From the NCBI GenBank assembly GCA_037134755.1, contig JBAXLO010000055.1:1-23096 (forward strand): DNA of 23,096 nucleotides, read 5' to 3'. Positions 6,547 to 13,904 of this stretch are shown in pieces. Numbering within the stretch: the first letter of the stretch is position 1; every line of letters begins with the position of its first letter. The DNA is from JBAXLO01 sp037134755. Lineage in GTDB: Bacteria > Bacteroidota > Bacteroidia > Bacteroidales > JACABE01. The position numbers and the translations under genes are program-made. The notes under the pieces are model-generated. The model ran no database searches, was not told the origin of the DNA, and saw only the letters and a program-made list of their open reading frames with translations.

Positions 6547-7875
6547 TTAGTCTTTATTTTCAAAATAAGCTGAAAAGCCTAATTCCAGTAATTCTTTTAC
6601 AGGTCGGCAATCAGTAGTACATGCATTCCCTGTTTTGTTTTTAGCTACCGAACCACAACCGCCTCCACAAGCAAGTTGCATATTACAGTTGTTGCATTCT
6701 GTAATAGTTGTAACATCACGATTTTCCCATGTATTTATCATATCTTCTTTACGAGTAACTTCGGGATAGAAACTACCTAAAGCTTCACCGGGTTTCCCAA
6801 CAGTTGCAGTGCACGAATAGATTTGACCTGTATAATCAAAAGCCCATTCAGTTTTGCAAGCAGGACAGGAATCAAATAAAGGATCAGGAAGACTCTCGTT
6901 TTCGGAAAGGAACTTAGAAATTGAATAAGCAGGTTTGTAAAATTCAAGAAAGTATGGGTGTTCTTTTACAAGCTTATAAATTGTTTCGTAAAGAGAAATT
7001 CTACTAAAAAGTTTTTCGGAAGTTGCCTGACAATGGTGCAATTCATAATTCCTTCCTAATTGTGTTTTAAAAAACTCACTTTCAGTCCAGCCTTTATCTA
7101 TAGCAAATTGCGCAAGTTCAGGTAAACCATTTATGTTTTCTTTATCCACAACTACACGAAGATTAACAGCTATTTGATTATCTAAACAAGCATCAATACC
7201 ATTAACAATCTTATCGAAGGTAGCTCCACCACCTTTAAGGAAGCGGCGTTTATCATGTATATTACCTTTGCCATCAAGTGTAACTTGTATTTCGCGGATA
7301 TTTGCTGTTCTTAAAATGTCAATATAATCTACAAGAGAATAACCATTAGTAACAAAACAAACATCTAGTTTAGAGGCATTCGCAAGATTCAATAAATAAG
7401 ATATAAGTTCTTTTTGTTTTGGAGAATTTAAAAGAGGTTCTCCTCCAAAAATGGTTAGGTATTTCTTACGCCCGACAAACTCTTTATTTATATATTTAAA
7501 AAAAGTATCTATAACTTCTGTAGTAAGTTCTTGTTTGACGGTTGAATATTCGTCCTGATAGCAATAAGTGCAAGCAAAATTGCAAGAATAATTAGGAACA
7601 AAAAACAATTGTACTTCATCCTCATCACGTGTATCAATAAAGTCAAGATACTTTTGACGATAAAGCAAATCTTCTTCTTTTTTATTAATAAGGTATCCTT
7701 GTTTTATCAGATTCTCTTTAAAATCAGAAGGCAATTCATTCCCATCAAGGAAATTATTTAACATCTGTCCTTCTTCAGGATTCAAAATGTCAGCACTTCC
7801 GCTAAGCAGATTAACAATAAAATAATTGTCGGACTCTGCTATCTTTGAAAATATATTATGTTTTGAATAAATCAT
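6547..7875 (-). CDS. Radical SAM/SPASM peptide-modifying-type enzyme
   Basis: This is a 442-residue radical SAM enzyme. The SAM-cluster motif is C98-x3-C102-x2-C105, within NYSCNFACTYCYQ, with the GGEP motif at 134-137. The C-terminal SPASM domain carries C327/C330, C345, then C384-x2-C387-x5-C393-x3-C397, and C409/C413, enough for two auxiliary 4Fe-4S clusters. Residues 1-80 form the N-terminal module often seen in peptide maturases, possibly a leader-recognition domain. SPASM enzymes mature peptides or proteins (anSMEs, PqqE, sactipeptide and ranthipeptide maturases). Directly upstream is a 33-residue cysteine-containing peptide gene, the natural candidate substrate. An anSME role is less likely because no sulfatase is in view. 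Chemistry on the peptide is inferred. Confidence 0.88.
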   Translation of the reverse strand: MIYSKHNIFSKIAESDNYFIVNLLSGSADILNPEEGQMLNNFLDGNELPSDFKENLIKQGYLINKKEEDLLYRQKYLDFIDTRDEDEVQLFFVPNYSCNFACTYCYQDEYSTVKQELTTEVIDTFFKYINKEFVGRKKYLTIFGGEPLLNSPKQKELISYLLNLANASKLDVCFVTNGYSLVDYIDILRTANIREIQVTLDGKGNIHDKRRFLKGGGATFDKIVNGIDACLDNQIAVNLRVVVDKENINGLPELAQFAIDKGWTESEFFKTQLGRNYELHHCQATSEKLFSRISLYETIYKLVKEHPYFLEFYKPAYSISKFLSENESLPDPLFDSCPACKTEWAFDYTGQIYSCTATVGKPGEALGSFYPEVTRKEDMINTWENRDVTTITECNNCNMQLACGGGCGSVAKNKTGNACTTDCRPVKELLELGFSAYFENKD

Positions 7876-7900
7876 AAGCTGTTTTTTTTATCGCCATATA

Positions 7901-7921
7901 ACCTCCCCATAAAGGGGAGGT
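7901..7921 (-). promoter_or_regulatory. GC-rich hairpin between the peptide gene and the radical SAM gene
   Basis: ACCTCCCC (7901-7908) pairs perfectly with GGGGAGGT (7914-7921) across a 5-nt loop, in an otherwise AT-rich region. In the minus-strand transcript it follows the peptide stop by 19 nt and precedes the radical SAM start by 25 nt. There is no U tract after it on that strand, so it is more likely an RNA-stabilising or partial-attenuation hairpin than a full terminator. Confidence 0.55.
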
Positions 7922-7940
7922 ATAGTCAATAATTAGTAAA

Positions 7941-8042
7941 TTAGTCGTGGCAACCTACTATTGTTTTAGAAGTTTTCGCACAGCATTGTGCTACTTTCTT
8001 AATAGGTTCTTTTTCGTTTTGTTTTTTAACGAGACACTTCAT
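7941..8042 (-). CDS. 33-residue cysteine-containing peptide, candidate RiPP precursor
   Basis: A short open frame runs from an ATG at 8042 to a TAA at 7941 and encodes 33 residues. The first half is lysine/glutamate-rich (MKCLVKKQNEKEPIKK), like a leader. The second half holds a CC pair (C20, C21) followed by AKTSKT, and ends IVGCHD with C31; C3 is near the start. It lies between the ArsM-like methyltransferase and the radical SAM/SPASM gene on the same strand. A TAnnTTTG element sits 58 nt upstream and a strong hairpin follows. Size, composition, own promoter and position beside a maturase-like enzyme all fit a RiPP precursor. It could also be a small metal- or metalloid-binding peptide, or chance. 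I do not recognise a named family. Confidence 0.6.
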   Translation of the reverse strand: MKCLVKKQNEKEPIKKVAQCCAKTSKTIVGCHD

Positions 8043-8100
8043 TGTTTTATAGTATTAATTATTAAATGATTTAGATTTATTATACTCTTTATTTTATCTG

Positions 8101-8108
8101 CAAATATA
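8101..8108 (-). promoter_or_regulatory. Candidate internal -7 element for the peptide gene
   Basis: On the minus strand this reads TATATTTG, matching TAnnTTTG, just beyond the stop codon of the ArsM-like gene and 58 nt upstream of the peptide ATG. No convincing -33 element is seen at normal spacing, so the call is tentative. Confidence 0.35.
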
Positions 8109-8111
8109 TTA

Positions 8112-8759
8112 TTAATGACCACAAGAACATCCTGCTGCCTTTTTACCTACGATAGTAAAACTTACAACTTCAGCATTTCCTTTAGCATAAGGAGAAGATT
8201 CTTCCAAGACTTCAACTGAAGCAAAACCTGCATTCTCTAATTGTTGCATATATTCAACTCTTGTAACTGCACCTGCCCAACATTCAGCAATTGCAACAGG
8301 ATCGTTTCTGAATTCATCAGCTATTGGTGAAGTTGCATAAATATCGCTTACTACAAATCTTCCACCACTTTTAAGAATACGAAAAACTTCGTTCCAAACT
8401 GCTTGCTTGTCTGAAGCATGATTGATAGTGCAGTTTGAAATTACTAAGTCTGCAACTTTATCTTGAAGTTCTATTTTCTCTAAATCACTTTGCACAAAGC
8501 TAACATTTTTAACATTGAACTTTTCTGCATTCTTTCGTGCTTTATCCAGCATTCCATCTGAGATATCAATGCCATACACAAAACCTGTTTCACCAACCGA
8601 TTCTGCCATTCGCAAAACATCTGTTCCACGACCACTCCCCAAATCAACACACACTTCTCCTGTTTTAGGTTCAGCATAATTAATAGCTCCGCCACATGAT
8701 AGACAACATTCTGATTCGGCTAGTTGACTATATCTGTTATTAATTTCTTTAATTTCCAT
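8112..8759 (-). CDS. ArsM-like SAM-dependent methyltransferase
   Basis: This is a 215-residue class I methyltransferase. The SAM-binding motif is DLGSGRGTDVL (39-49), followed by the acidic GIDISDGML. It resembles arsenite methyltransferase ArsM: SNCTINH-SDK (108-117), RILKSGGRFVVSDI (127-140), and C160 in AECWAGA at the place of an ArsM catalytic cysteine. It is shorter than typical ArsM. It adds an unusual N-terminal cluster, ECCLSCGG (C18, C19, C22), and a C-terminal GCSCGH (C211, C213). ArsM methylates thiol-bound arsenite and needs thioredoxin or glutathione, which fits the thioredoxins on both sides. Being next to the cysteine peptide, it might act on a metalloid bound to it or on the peptide itself. 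No arsenite pump or ArsR is in view. Confidence 0.82.
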   Translation of the reverse strand: MEIKEINNRYSQLAESECCLSCGGAINYAEPKTGEVCVDLGSGRGTDVLRMAESVGETGFVYGIDISDGMLDKARKNAEKFNVKNVSFVQSDLEKIELQDKVADLVISNCTINHASDKQAVWNEVFRILKSGGRFVVSDIYATSPIADEFRNDPVAIAECWAGAVTRVEYMQQLENAGFASVEVLEESSPYAKGNAEVVSFTIVGKKAAGCSCGH

Positions 8760-8797
8760 TTTTGTTATATTTGATTTTAGATTTAAACACTACAAAA

Positions 8798-9217
8798 TTA
8801 TTTTACTTTATTTATTTCTTTCAATAAAAAATCTTTTTGTTTTACACCTACAAAACGGTTAATTTCTTTTCCATCTTTTAAAAGGATAAGAGTAGGAATA
8901 CTACGTACTTTGAATTTTGTTGCAAGTGATTGAAATTTCTCAATATCTACTTTACCTACTTTATAATTTCCATTTAAATCATTAGCTACATCATTCAATA
9001 TTGGAGCCATCATTCGGCAAGGTGCACACCAACTAGCCCAAAAATCAACTAACATTACTTTCCCTTTTGTATTTTGATTGAAATTATTTTCGGTAAGATT
9101 AATGATATTATCATGATCGGCTACTAAAGGAGTGTTTTTCATTTTGGCTTTAGCGATATAAAAAAGGATTATTAATAAACCAAAAATTATTCCAATTACT
9201 ATCATTGTTGTTTGCAT
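8798..9217 (-). CDS. Membrane-anchored thioredoxin
   Basis: This 139-residue protein has an N-terminal membrane segment (about residues 4-24) and a thioredoxin domain from about 35 with WCAPC (C64, C67) and the SIPT cis-proline loop. The segment after the helix is basic (AKAKMK). By the positive-inside rule this could place the domain in the cytoplasm facing the membrane, though an exported orientation cannot be excluded. It is the first gene of the 11-gene minus-strand operon, behind the promoter region at 9246-9295 and 38 nt before the ArsM-like methyltransferase. A natural role is to reduce a partner encoded in the same operon; which one is not shown. Confidence 0.87.
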   Translation of the reverse strand: MQTTMIVIGIIFGLLIILFYIAKAKMKNTPLVADHDNIINLTENNFNQNTKGKVMLVDFWASWCAPCRMMAPILNDVANDLNGNYKVGKVDIEKFQSLATKFKVRSIPTLILLKDGKEINRFVGVKQKDFLLKEINKVK

Positions 9218-9245
9218 AAATTATAAGTGTTTTTTAAATCGTGTG

Positions 9246-9295
9246 CAAAAGTAAATAAAAGTTTTGAATAAATCACAATAGTATCACTAACTATT
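9246..9295 (-). promoter_or_regulatory. Promoter region of the thiol/peptide operon with an inverted repeat
   Basis: On the minus strand TACTTTTG (9253-9246) matches the Bacteroidota -7 element. A TTG (9278-9276) lies 22 nt upstream of it, an acceptable -33. Overlapping the upstream side is an inverted repeat with perfect 6-bp arms, AATAGT (9277-9282) and ACTATT (9290-9295), separated by 7 bp. TCAC occurs twice in the same area. This is a candidate regulator site for the eleven-gene operon. Confidence 0.5.
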
Positions 9296-9389
9296 TTGGC
9301 ATATGTTTTTATTCTACTGCTAATGTGATTTTTGCGAAGAACAAATAAATTTAACAAAATGAATGCAAAATATATAAAATAAATACTTG

Positions 9390-9470
9390 TCCTTTATCAC
9401 CAATCTGTTTAAGCAGCTTTTCGTTAAGAATAGCAAACTGACACCCTTTTACATTATAAGAGAGGTTTAG
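9390..9470 (-). pseudogene. Decayed 3' fragment of a Crp/Fnr-family gene
   Basis: Read on the minus strand, this stretch encodes NVKGCQFAILNEKLLKQIGD followed by KG. It lines up with the last residues of the intact Crp/Fnr regulator at 11572-12252 (KVNGRQITILNEKLLKQISE, KG). By eye about three quarters of 70 nucleotides match. The stop codon after KG (TAA in the intact gene) is CAA here, and the frame runs on to a TAA at 9351-9353. The sensor domain and HTH are absent upstream, so it is a relic. It lies between the 676-residue repeat protein and the promoter of the thiol operon. Confidence 0.75.
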
Positions 9471-9502
9471 ATGTTCAAAACACTAATATCTGATTTTGCT
9501 GA

Positions 9503-11533
9503 CTACTTGTATCTTATATATTTTCTACTGTGAAAATTTCTGGGAGCTTTTAATACAAAAGGTTTTATTTTAGGATGAAATTTATTTATATTTATCCATT
9601 TAATATTGAAAAACCCCAAGTCTTTTTCAACCCCTATAATTTCACAATATATAATTTCACCTTCTTCGATAGTATTATAACAGGTTAATATCTTTTCATA
9701 ATCATCTTGATACAGTTCTTTTGAAATGGTTAATAAAGCTTTATATTTATTATTAATCATAAATAATTTATAATTTTTGTCTTTTATAGCTATCGCTTCA
9801 TAAACTCCACCAATCATTTTTTCTACTCCTTCTAAAAGCCAATAGTCATTTGGTTTAGGTGTAAGCATCCATTTTAAAACAATACTCCCATTTCGTATAT
9901 CAATTGAGCTTACTTTACATGTAATAATTTCAAAATCCTGTAGCTTATTATATTCATATTTAATTTTGTCAAAATTATTTTTATAAATATCATTTTTTAA
10001 AGGCAATATAGCTTTATAAATATCATTAACAAAAAACTCAACTTCACATCCTTCTTTTTTCACAACTCTTACCCAAGTAATGTTATTATATAATTGCTGG
10101 ATAACATCAGTAGCCCAAAATATTAAACTTTCATAATTAAGCCATTTTATTTGAAGAAATTCATTTTTTCTATCAACAAATGTTATTTGACAATCAATAT
10201 ATTCCCCATCATTCATTTGTTGTAAATATTTATATACAGCATTTGAGTCTTTATTATAATTACTATTATTATTTACAAACAACACTGCTTTGTATTTGTC
10301 ATCAACCAGAAATTCGATATTACCTTTACCTCCGTTTTTAACAATTTTAGCTTTTGTTGTTGATTTTATCAATTCGTCAAAATCCATTAAATCCCAATCT
10401 ATAAATTTTTCATTTTCTAAGATCCATTTAATAATAAAAAAACCTTTTTCTCTTTTCGCTTTTAATATTTCACATTTAATGACATCATTAATATTTAAAT
10501 CGTGATATAATTTTGTGATAGCTCTGAAATTATCAGGATAAAGATTAATTGATAAAGGTAAAATAGCATGATAAAGATCGTTAATTAAGAAAACAAACTG
10601 ATCTTCTATTTCTATCAGTTTTGCATATACTATTTTTCCTTCTAATAGATCAATCTCTTCCGAATGCCAAAGCTTATAAAATTTAGTGGGAGCCATCCAT
10701 TTTAAAGTAAAATATCCTATTATAGGATTCACTGTTAATATTTCACATTGAATTATTTCATTAATTTTCAAATTGTTTTTAAGTTCAATAACCTCATTCA
10801 GAGTATCACCATAAACATCATAACTAAAAGCCAACAAGCCTTTATACCTGTCTTTTACCCAAAACTCATCATAAAAGTCTTCATTTTTATAATATCTTAC
10901 ATCAACAATTAATCCAAGCAAACTCTTAATATGTAAACTCTGCCAGAAATTTTTATTTAAATCCTTCTTTAAGCATATATGTCTGTTTTCAAATGTACAA
11001 CCATATTTTATTTTGATAATTTGCCCCGGGTCAAATTCTGGGTTTAAGTTAGAAAAAAGAAAGTTAGATTTATTGAGCACTCCAATTATCGAACCACATT
11101 CCCATTTAAAGTGATATCCAATATCTATAACTAAATAAGTATTTCCTTTTAATATAATGATACCTTCATATTCAATGTTTTCCTTCAGTTCTGCTTTTTT
11201 AAACTGTTTTACTGTTCCATCTAATGTAAATGAAAATGGATTTATACTTAATTTATCAATTTCACAATCAAATAATTCACCATATAAATATGGAGATACT
11301 ACTTCCCATGATTTAATATCTGAATAAGCCCAAGGCATTTTATTAAACACTATATAAGCATTTAATCCATTTGTTTTGGCAATAAATCCATTATGTCGTA
11401 AACCTGTTAAAGTAAAATGGGTTTTTTCTTTAGATGTATATAATTGCTTAATTAAAGAAATACGTTGTTCAAACCATTTGTATTTTGATATTGGAACTTG
11501 TGTATTTCCAAAATCGTCTTCTAAATCATCCAT
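9503..11533 (-). CDS. Uncharacterised protein with five ~91-residue S1-like repeats
   Basis: I do not recognise this 676-residue protein as a named family. It contains five tandem repeats of 91-94 residues. Each has a motif like YKA[IVL]LPLS (starting at 229, 320, 413, 505, 596) and ends in [FIV]-x-[IL]KW[MIL] (KW at 279, 370, 464, 555, 646). Within a repeat, the order of hydrophobic strands, the ILPLS turn and a final EI-x-CEIL-x-V segment resembles the S1/OB-fold RNA-binding domain. An N-terminal region (1-200) has weaker related words (FTLTG at 40, FTLDG at 102, FKW at 142). The basic tail ends SRKYIRYK. There is no signal peptide or membrane segment. It starts 38 nt after the Crp/Fnr gene and may be co-transcribed. 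RNA or polymer binding is inference. Confidence 0.75.
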   Translation of the reverse strand: MDDLEDDFGNTQVPISKYKWFEQRISLIKQLYTSKEKTHFTLTGLRHNGFIAKTNGLNAYIVFNKMPWAYSDIKSWEVVSPYLYGELFDCEIDKLSINPFSFTLDGTVKQFKKAELKENIEYEGIIILKGNTYLVIDIGYHFKWECGSIIGVLNKSNFLFSNLNPEFDPGQIIKIKYGCTFENRHICLKKDLNKNFWQSLHIKSLLGLIVDVRYYKNEDFYDEFWVKDRYKGLLAFSYDVYGDTLNEVIELKNNLKINEIIQCEILTVNPIIGYFTLKWMAPTKFYKLWHSEEIDLLEGKIVYAKLIEIEDQFVFLINDLYHAILPLSINLYPDNFRAITKLYHDLNINDVIKCEILKAKREKGFFIIKWILENEKFIDWDLMDFDELIKSTTKAKIVKNGGKGNIEFLVDDKYKAVLFVNNNSNYNKDSNAVYKYLQQMNDGEYIDCQITFVDRKNEFLQIKWLNYESLIFWATDVIQQLYNNITWVRVVKKEGCEVEFFVNDIYKAILPLKNDIYKNNFDKIKYEYNKLQDFEIITCKVSSIDIRNGSIVLKWMLTPKPNDYWLLEGVEKMIGGVYEAIAIKDKNYKLFMINNKYKALLTISKELYQDDYEKILTCYNTIEEGEIIYCEIIGVEKDLGFFNIKWININKFHPKIKPFVLKAPRNFHSRKYIRYK

Positions 11534-11571
11534 TAATATGGTGTATATTATTTTTATTGTAAAAAAAATCC

Positions 11572-12252
11572 TTATCCTTTTTCGCTTATCTGTTTTAAAA
11601 GTTTTTCGTTAAGAATTGTAATCTGACGACCATTTACTTTAAGCGTTTTATCATTATTAAATTCTGTTAGTATTCGGCTGACACTTTCGCGGGTAATTCC
11701 TGCAAGAGCTGCTAATTCTTCACGAGTTACAGGCAATATGAAAGTATTTGAATTGTAAATAGTATTTGCAAATAATAAAATTACATCTGCAACTCTACCT
11801 ATATTTTGTTTTTGAGCATTGTTAAGGCAATTATGAAAGTTTTGAAGTTCGTTTTTGCTCATTTCTAATATAATTTGAAAAGCAAAATCACTATTTTCAT
11901 AAATAAACTTTTTAAACACATTTACATCAATAAAACAAACGGTAGTAGGCTCAAGTGCAGTGGCTGAGAAATGATTTATCTTATCACCAAAATTACTGGG
12001 AAGACAAAGATAGGCAGGAGCTTTTGTCAATTTAAGTATTTTATCTTTAACAGTACCTGCAACATGAATCTTAACCAAGCCGGATTTTAGAAAAGCAACA
12101 TTTGTTGAATGAGCATCCTGTTTGATAATGATATCTCCGGGCAGAAAATTGGTTACTGCACAGTTCTCGCTCAAGACACTAAGTTCGTTATCGTTTAGCA
12201 TTTCTGTTGCTGCTGACTTTGATTTGCATAGTTGACAGATTGTCTTGTCCAT
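11572..12252 (-). CDS. Crp/Fnr family transcription regulator
   Basis: This is a 226-residue regulator. A cyclic-nucleotide-binding-type beta barrel spans about 20-110 (LPGDIIIKQD, FLKSGLVKIH), a dimer helix about 115-150 and a winged HTH about 170-226. The recognition helix ITRESVSRIL has R188, E189 and R193, the same R-E---R pattern that in CRP reads TGTGA half-sites. There is a CxxC pair at C6 and C9 plus C31, C83, C106 and C142, so an Fe-S or redox sensor is possible but not proven. It diverges from the octaheme cytochrome operon. The palindrome at 12293-12314 carries TGTG...CACA arms between the two promoters, next to its own -7 element, which fits autoregulation and control of the cytochrome operon. 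Confidence 0.9.
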   Translation of the reverse strand: MDKTICQLCKSKSAATEMLNDNELSVLSENCAVTNFLPGDIIIKQDAHSTNVAFLKSGLVKIHVAGTVKDKILKLTKAPAYLCLPSNFGDKINHFSATALEPTTVCFIDVNVFKKFIYENSDFAFQIILEMSKNELQNFHNCLNNAQKQNIGRVADVILLFANTIYNSNTFILPVTREELAALAGITRESVSRILTEFNNDKTLKVNGRQITILNEKLLKQISEKG

Positions 12253-12280
12253 TTATTTCTTTATTAAAAGATATTGTCTG

Positions 12281-12288
12281 CAAAGATA
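12281..12288 (-). promoter_or_regulatory. Candidate -7 element of the Crp/Fnr gene
   Basis: On the minus strand this reads TATCTTTG, an exact TAnnTTTG match, 28 nt upstream of the regulator's start codon. The TGTG/CACA palindrome begins 5 bp upstream of it and would cover the -33 region. Confidence 0.55.
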
Positions 12289-12292
12289 AGAA

Positions 12293-12314
12293 AAATGTGC
12301 GATATATCACATTT
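12293..12314. promoter_or_regulatory. Crp/Fnr-type operator palindrome
   Basis: AAATGTG (12293-12299) and CACATTT (12308-12314) are perfect 7-bp arms around an 8-bp spacer (CGATATAT). The inner layout is TGTGC-N6-TCACA, one mismatch from the CRP ideal TGTGA-N6-TCACA. It sits in the divergent region between the Crp/Fnr gene and the octaheme cytochrome operon, overlapping the regulator's promoter and about 64 bp upstream of the operon's -7 element. Confidence 0.65.
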
Positions 12315-12366
12315 AATATTACAAAACCGCACAGATGTTTTTTATGTTTTGCAATTAACAAAGACA

Positions 12367-12374
12367 TACTTTTG
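12367..12374 (+). promoter_or_regulatory. Candidate -7 element of the octaheme cytochrome operon
   Basis: TACTTTTG matches TAnnTTTG, 69 nt upstream of the cytochrome start codon. A T-rich block lies upstream but no clear -33 TTTG is at the best spacing. Activation by the Crp/Fnr site at 12293-12314 would compensate for a weak -33. Confidence 0.5.
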
Positions 12375-12443
12375 CAGGCGGAATCTTAATACAATTTAAT
12401 ATTTGTTTTTTGACTGGACAAAAACACATACAAATAAGAAATT

Positions 12444-13880
12444 ATGAGAATTTTTAAGTCTTTACTCTTTGCGCTTCGTATTATCGGAATAGCACTATTG
12501 TTGATAATAGTAGTTACTTCGTGTAACAATGGTTCTAAAACCAAAAAAGAATCTGGGCAAGTTGCCGAAAACCCACTTACAGGGCATTTATTGCCTCACT
12601 TAGATCACAGTGCCTATTTCAAGGATTCGATTGATACACCTCAGAAAGTTACTAAAATGTGTATTAAATGTCATCCGAATAGTTCGAAGGAAGTTATGCA
12701 AACTGCACATTGGACCTGGATAAGTGGTGATGTTGTTAGAAATGGGAAAACAGTTTTTCTTGGGAAGAAAAATCAGTTAAATAACTTTTGTATCAGCGTA
12801 GTTGGTAACTGGGGCTCATGTGTTATATGCCATGCAGGTTACGGTTGGGGAGATAAGAATTTTGATTTCACAAAAGAAGAAAATGTAGACTGTATAGTTT
12901 GCCATGACGGTTCGGGAACTTATTCAAAAACTAAATTAGGTATGCCGAATAAAAATGTAAACTTAAAATTAGTTGCAGGAAGTGTACGCCGTCCTTATCG
13001 TGAAAACTGTGGTATCTGTCATTTTAATGGTGGAGGAGGTATGGGTGTTAAACATGGTGATCTTGACGAATCATTGCTTAATGCAAACAAGGAGCTTGAT
13101 TTCCACATGGGGAAACTCAATTTTCAATGTATTGACTGCCATAAAACACATAATCATGTTGTGTCGGGTAAATTAAATACTACTTATACTGAAAAAACAA
13201 AAGCAATACGTTTTGGATGTGAGAATTGTCATACTGAGAAACCACATAAAGATAACCGACTTAATGAACACGCGGTAAGGATTGCTTGTCAGACTTGCCA
13301 TATACCAGAGTTTGCCAGAAAATATCCTACCAAAATGACTTGGGACTGGTCGAAAGCAGGTGATTCAACCAGAAAAGACAGTCCTCACGAATATCTAAAG
13401 ATTAAAGGTGAATTCCATTATGAGGAAGATGTTGTACCTACTTATGCCTGGTATACCGGAATGATGGATCGTTATGTGCCAGGGGATAAACTCGACTCAG
13501 AAGTAGAACATTATATGAATCGTCCGATTGGTTCGCGCAATAATCCTAAGGCAAAGATATGGCCTTTTAAAGTACATCATGCTAACCAACCTTACGATCC
13601 GATTAATAATATAATTATACCACCATTAACAAGTGGTGAAGGTGGGTACTGGACTAAGTTTAACTGGGCTTATGCTATTAAGAAAGGTGCTGAACTCAAT
13701 GGATTACCTTATAGTGGAAAATATGGTTTTACACTTACTAAAATGTATTGGCCAATTACACACATGGTAACCACAAAGAAAAATGCTTTGACCTGTCAGC
13801 AATGTCATTCAAAGGGAGGTCGTTTTAATTGGAAAGAGCTTGGTTACGATCGTGATCCTGTTCAGGTAGTAAATAAATAA
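12444..13880 (+). CDS. otr: Octaheme c-type cytochrome, tetrathionate reductase (Otr) family, lipoprotein
   Basis: This 478-residue lipoprotein has a signal sequence ending in the lipobox VTSC (C27). It has exactly eight CxxCH heme sites: CIKCH (73-77), CVICH, CIVCH, CGICH, CIDCH, CENCH, CQTCH and CQQCH near the C-terminus. The pattern, including the closing THMVTTKKNALTCQQCH, fits the octaheme tetrathionate reductase family known from Shewanella. Members reduce tetrathionate to thiosulfate, and in vitro also nitrite and hydroxylamine. It would sit on the outer face of a membrane and receive electrons from the cytochrome b-linked nonaheme protein encoded three genes later. The following YeeE/YedE transporters fit thiosulfate as a product. 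Which substrate is physiological cannot be told from sequence. Confidence 0.9.
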   Translation: MRIFKSLLFALRIIGIALLLIIVVTSCNNGSKTKKESGQVAENPLTGHLLPHLDHSAYFKDSIDTPQKVTKMCIKCHPNSSKEVMQTAHWTWISGDVVRNGKTVFLGKKNQLNNFCISVVGNWGSCVICHAGYGWGDKNFDFTKEENVDCIVCHDGSGTYSKTKLGMPNKNVNLKLVAGSVRRPYRENCGICHFNGGGGMGVKHGDLDESLLNANKELDFHMGKLNFQCIDCHKTHNHVVSGKLNTTYTEKTKAIRFGCENCHTEKPHKDNRLNEHAVRIACQTCHIPEFARKYPTKMTWDWSKAGDSTRKDSPHEYLKIKGEFHYEEDVVPTYAWYTGMMDRYVPGDKLDSEVEHYMNRPIGSRNNPKAKIWPFKVHHANQPYDPINNIIIPPLTSGEGGYWTKFNWAYAIKKGAELNGLPYSGKYGFTLTKMYWPITHMVTTKKNALTCQQCHSKGGRFNWKELGYDRDPVQVVNK

Positions 13881-13904
13881 TCACAATATTAAAGAAATTG
13901 TATA

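Noticed and set aside
6504..6563. Upstream start giving a 442-residue thioredoxin-TrxR protein
   Set aside because: The extra 20 residues do not look like thioredoxin and overlap the radical SAM gene; the ATG at 6503 gives a normal thioredoxin start.
8112..8759. Calling the methyltransferase arsM as part of an arsenic resistance operon
   Set aside because: No ArsR, ArsB/Acr3 or ArsC is nearby, the protein is short and has unusual extra cysteines; kept as ArsM-like only.
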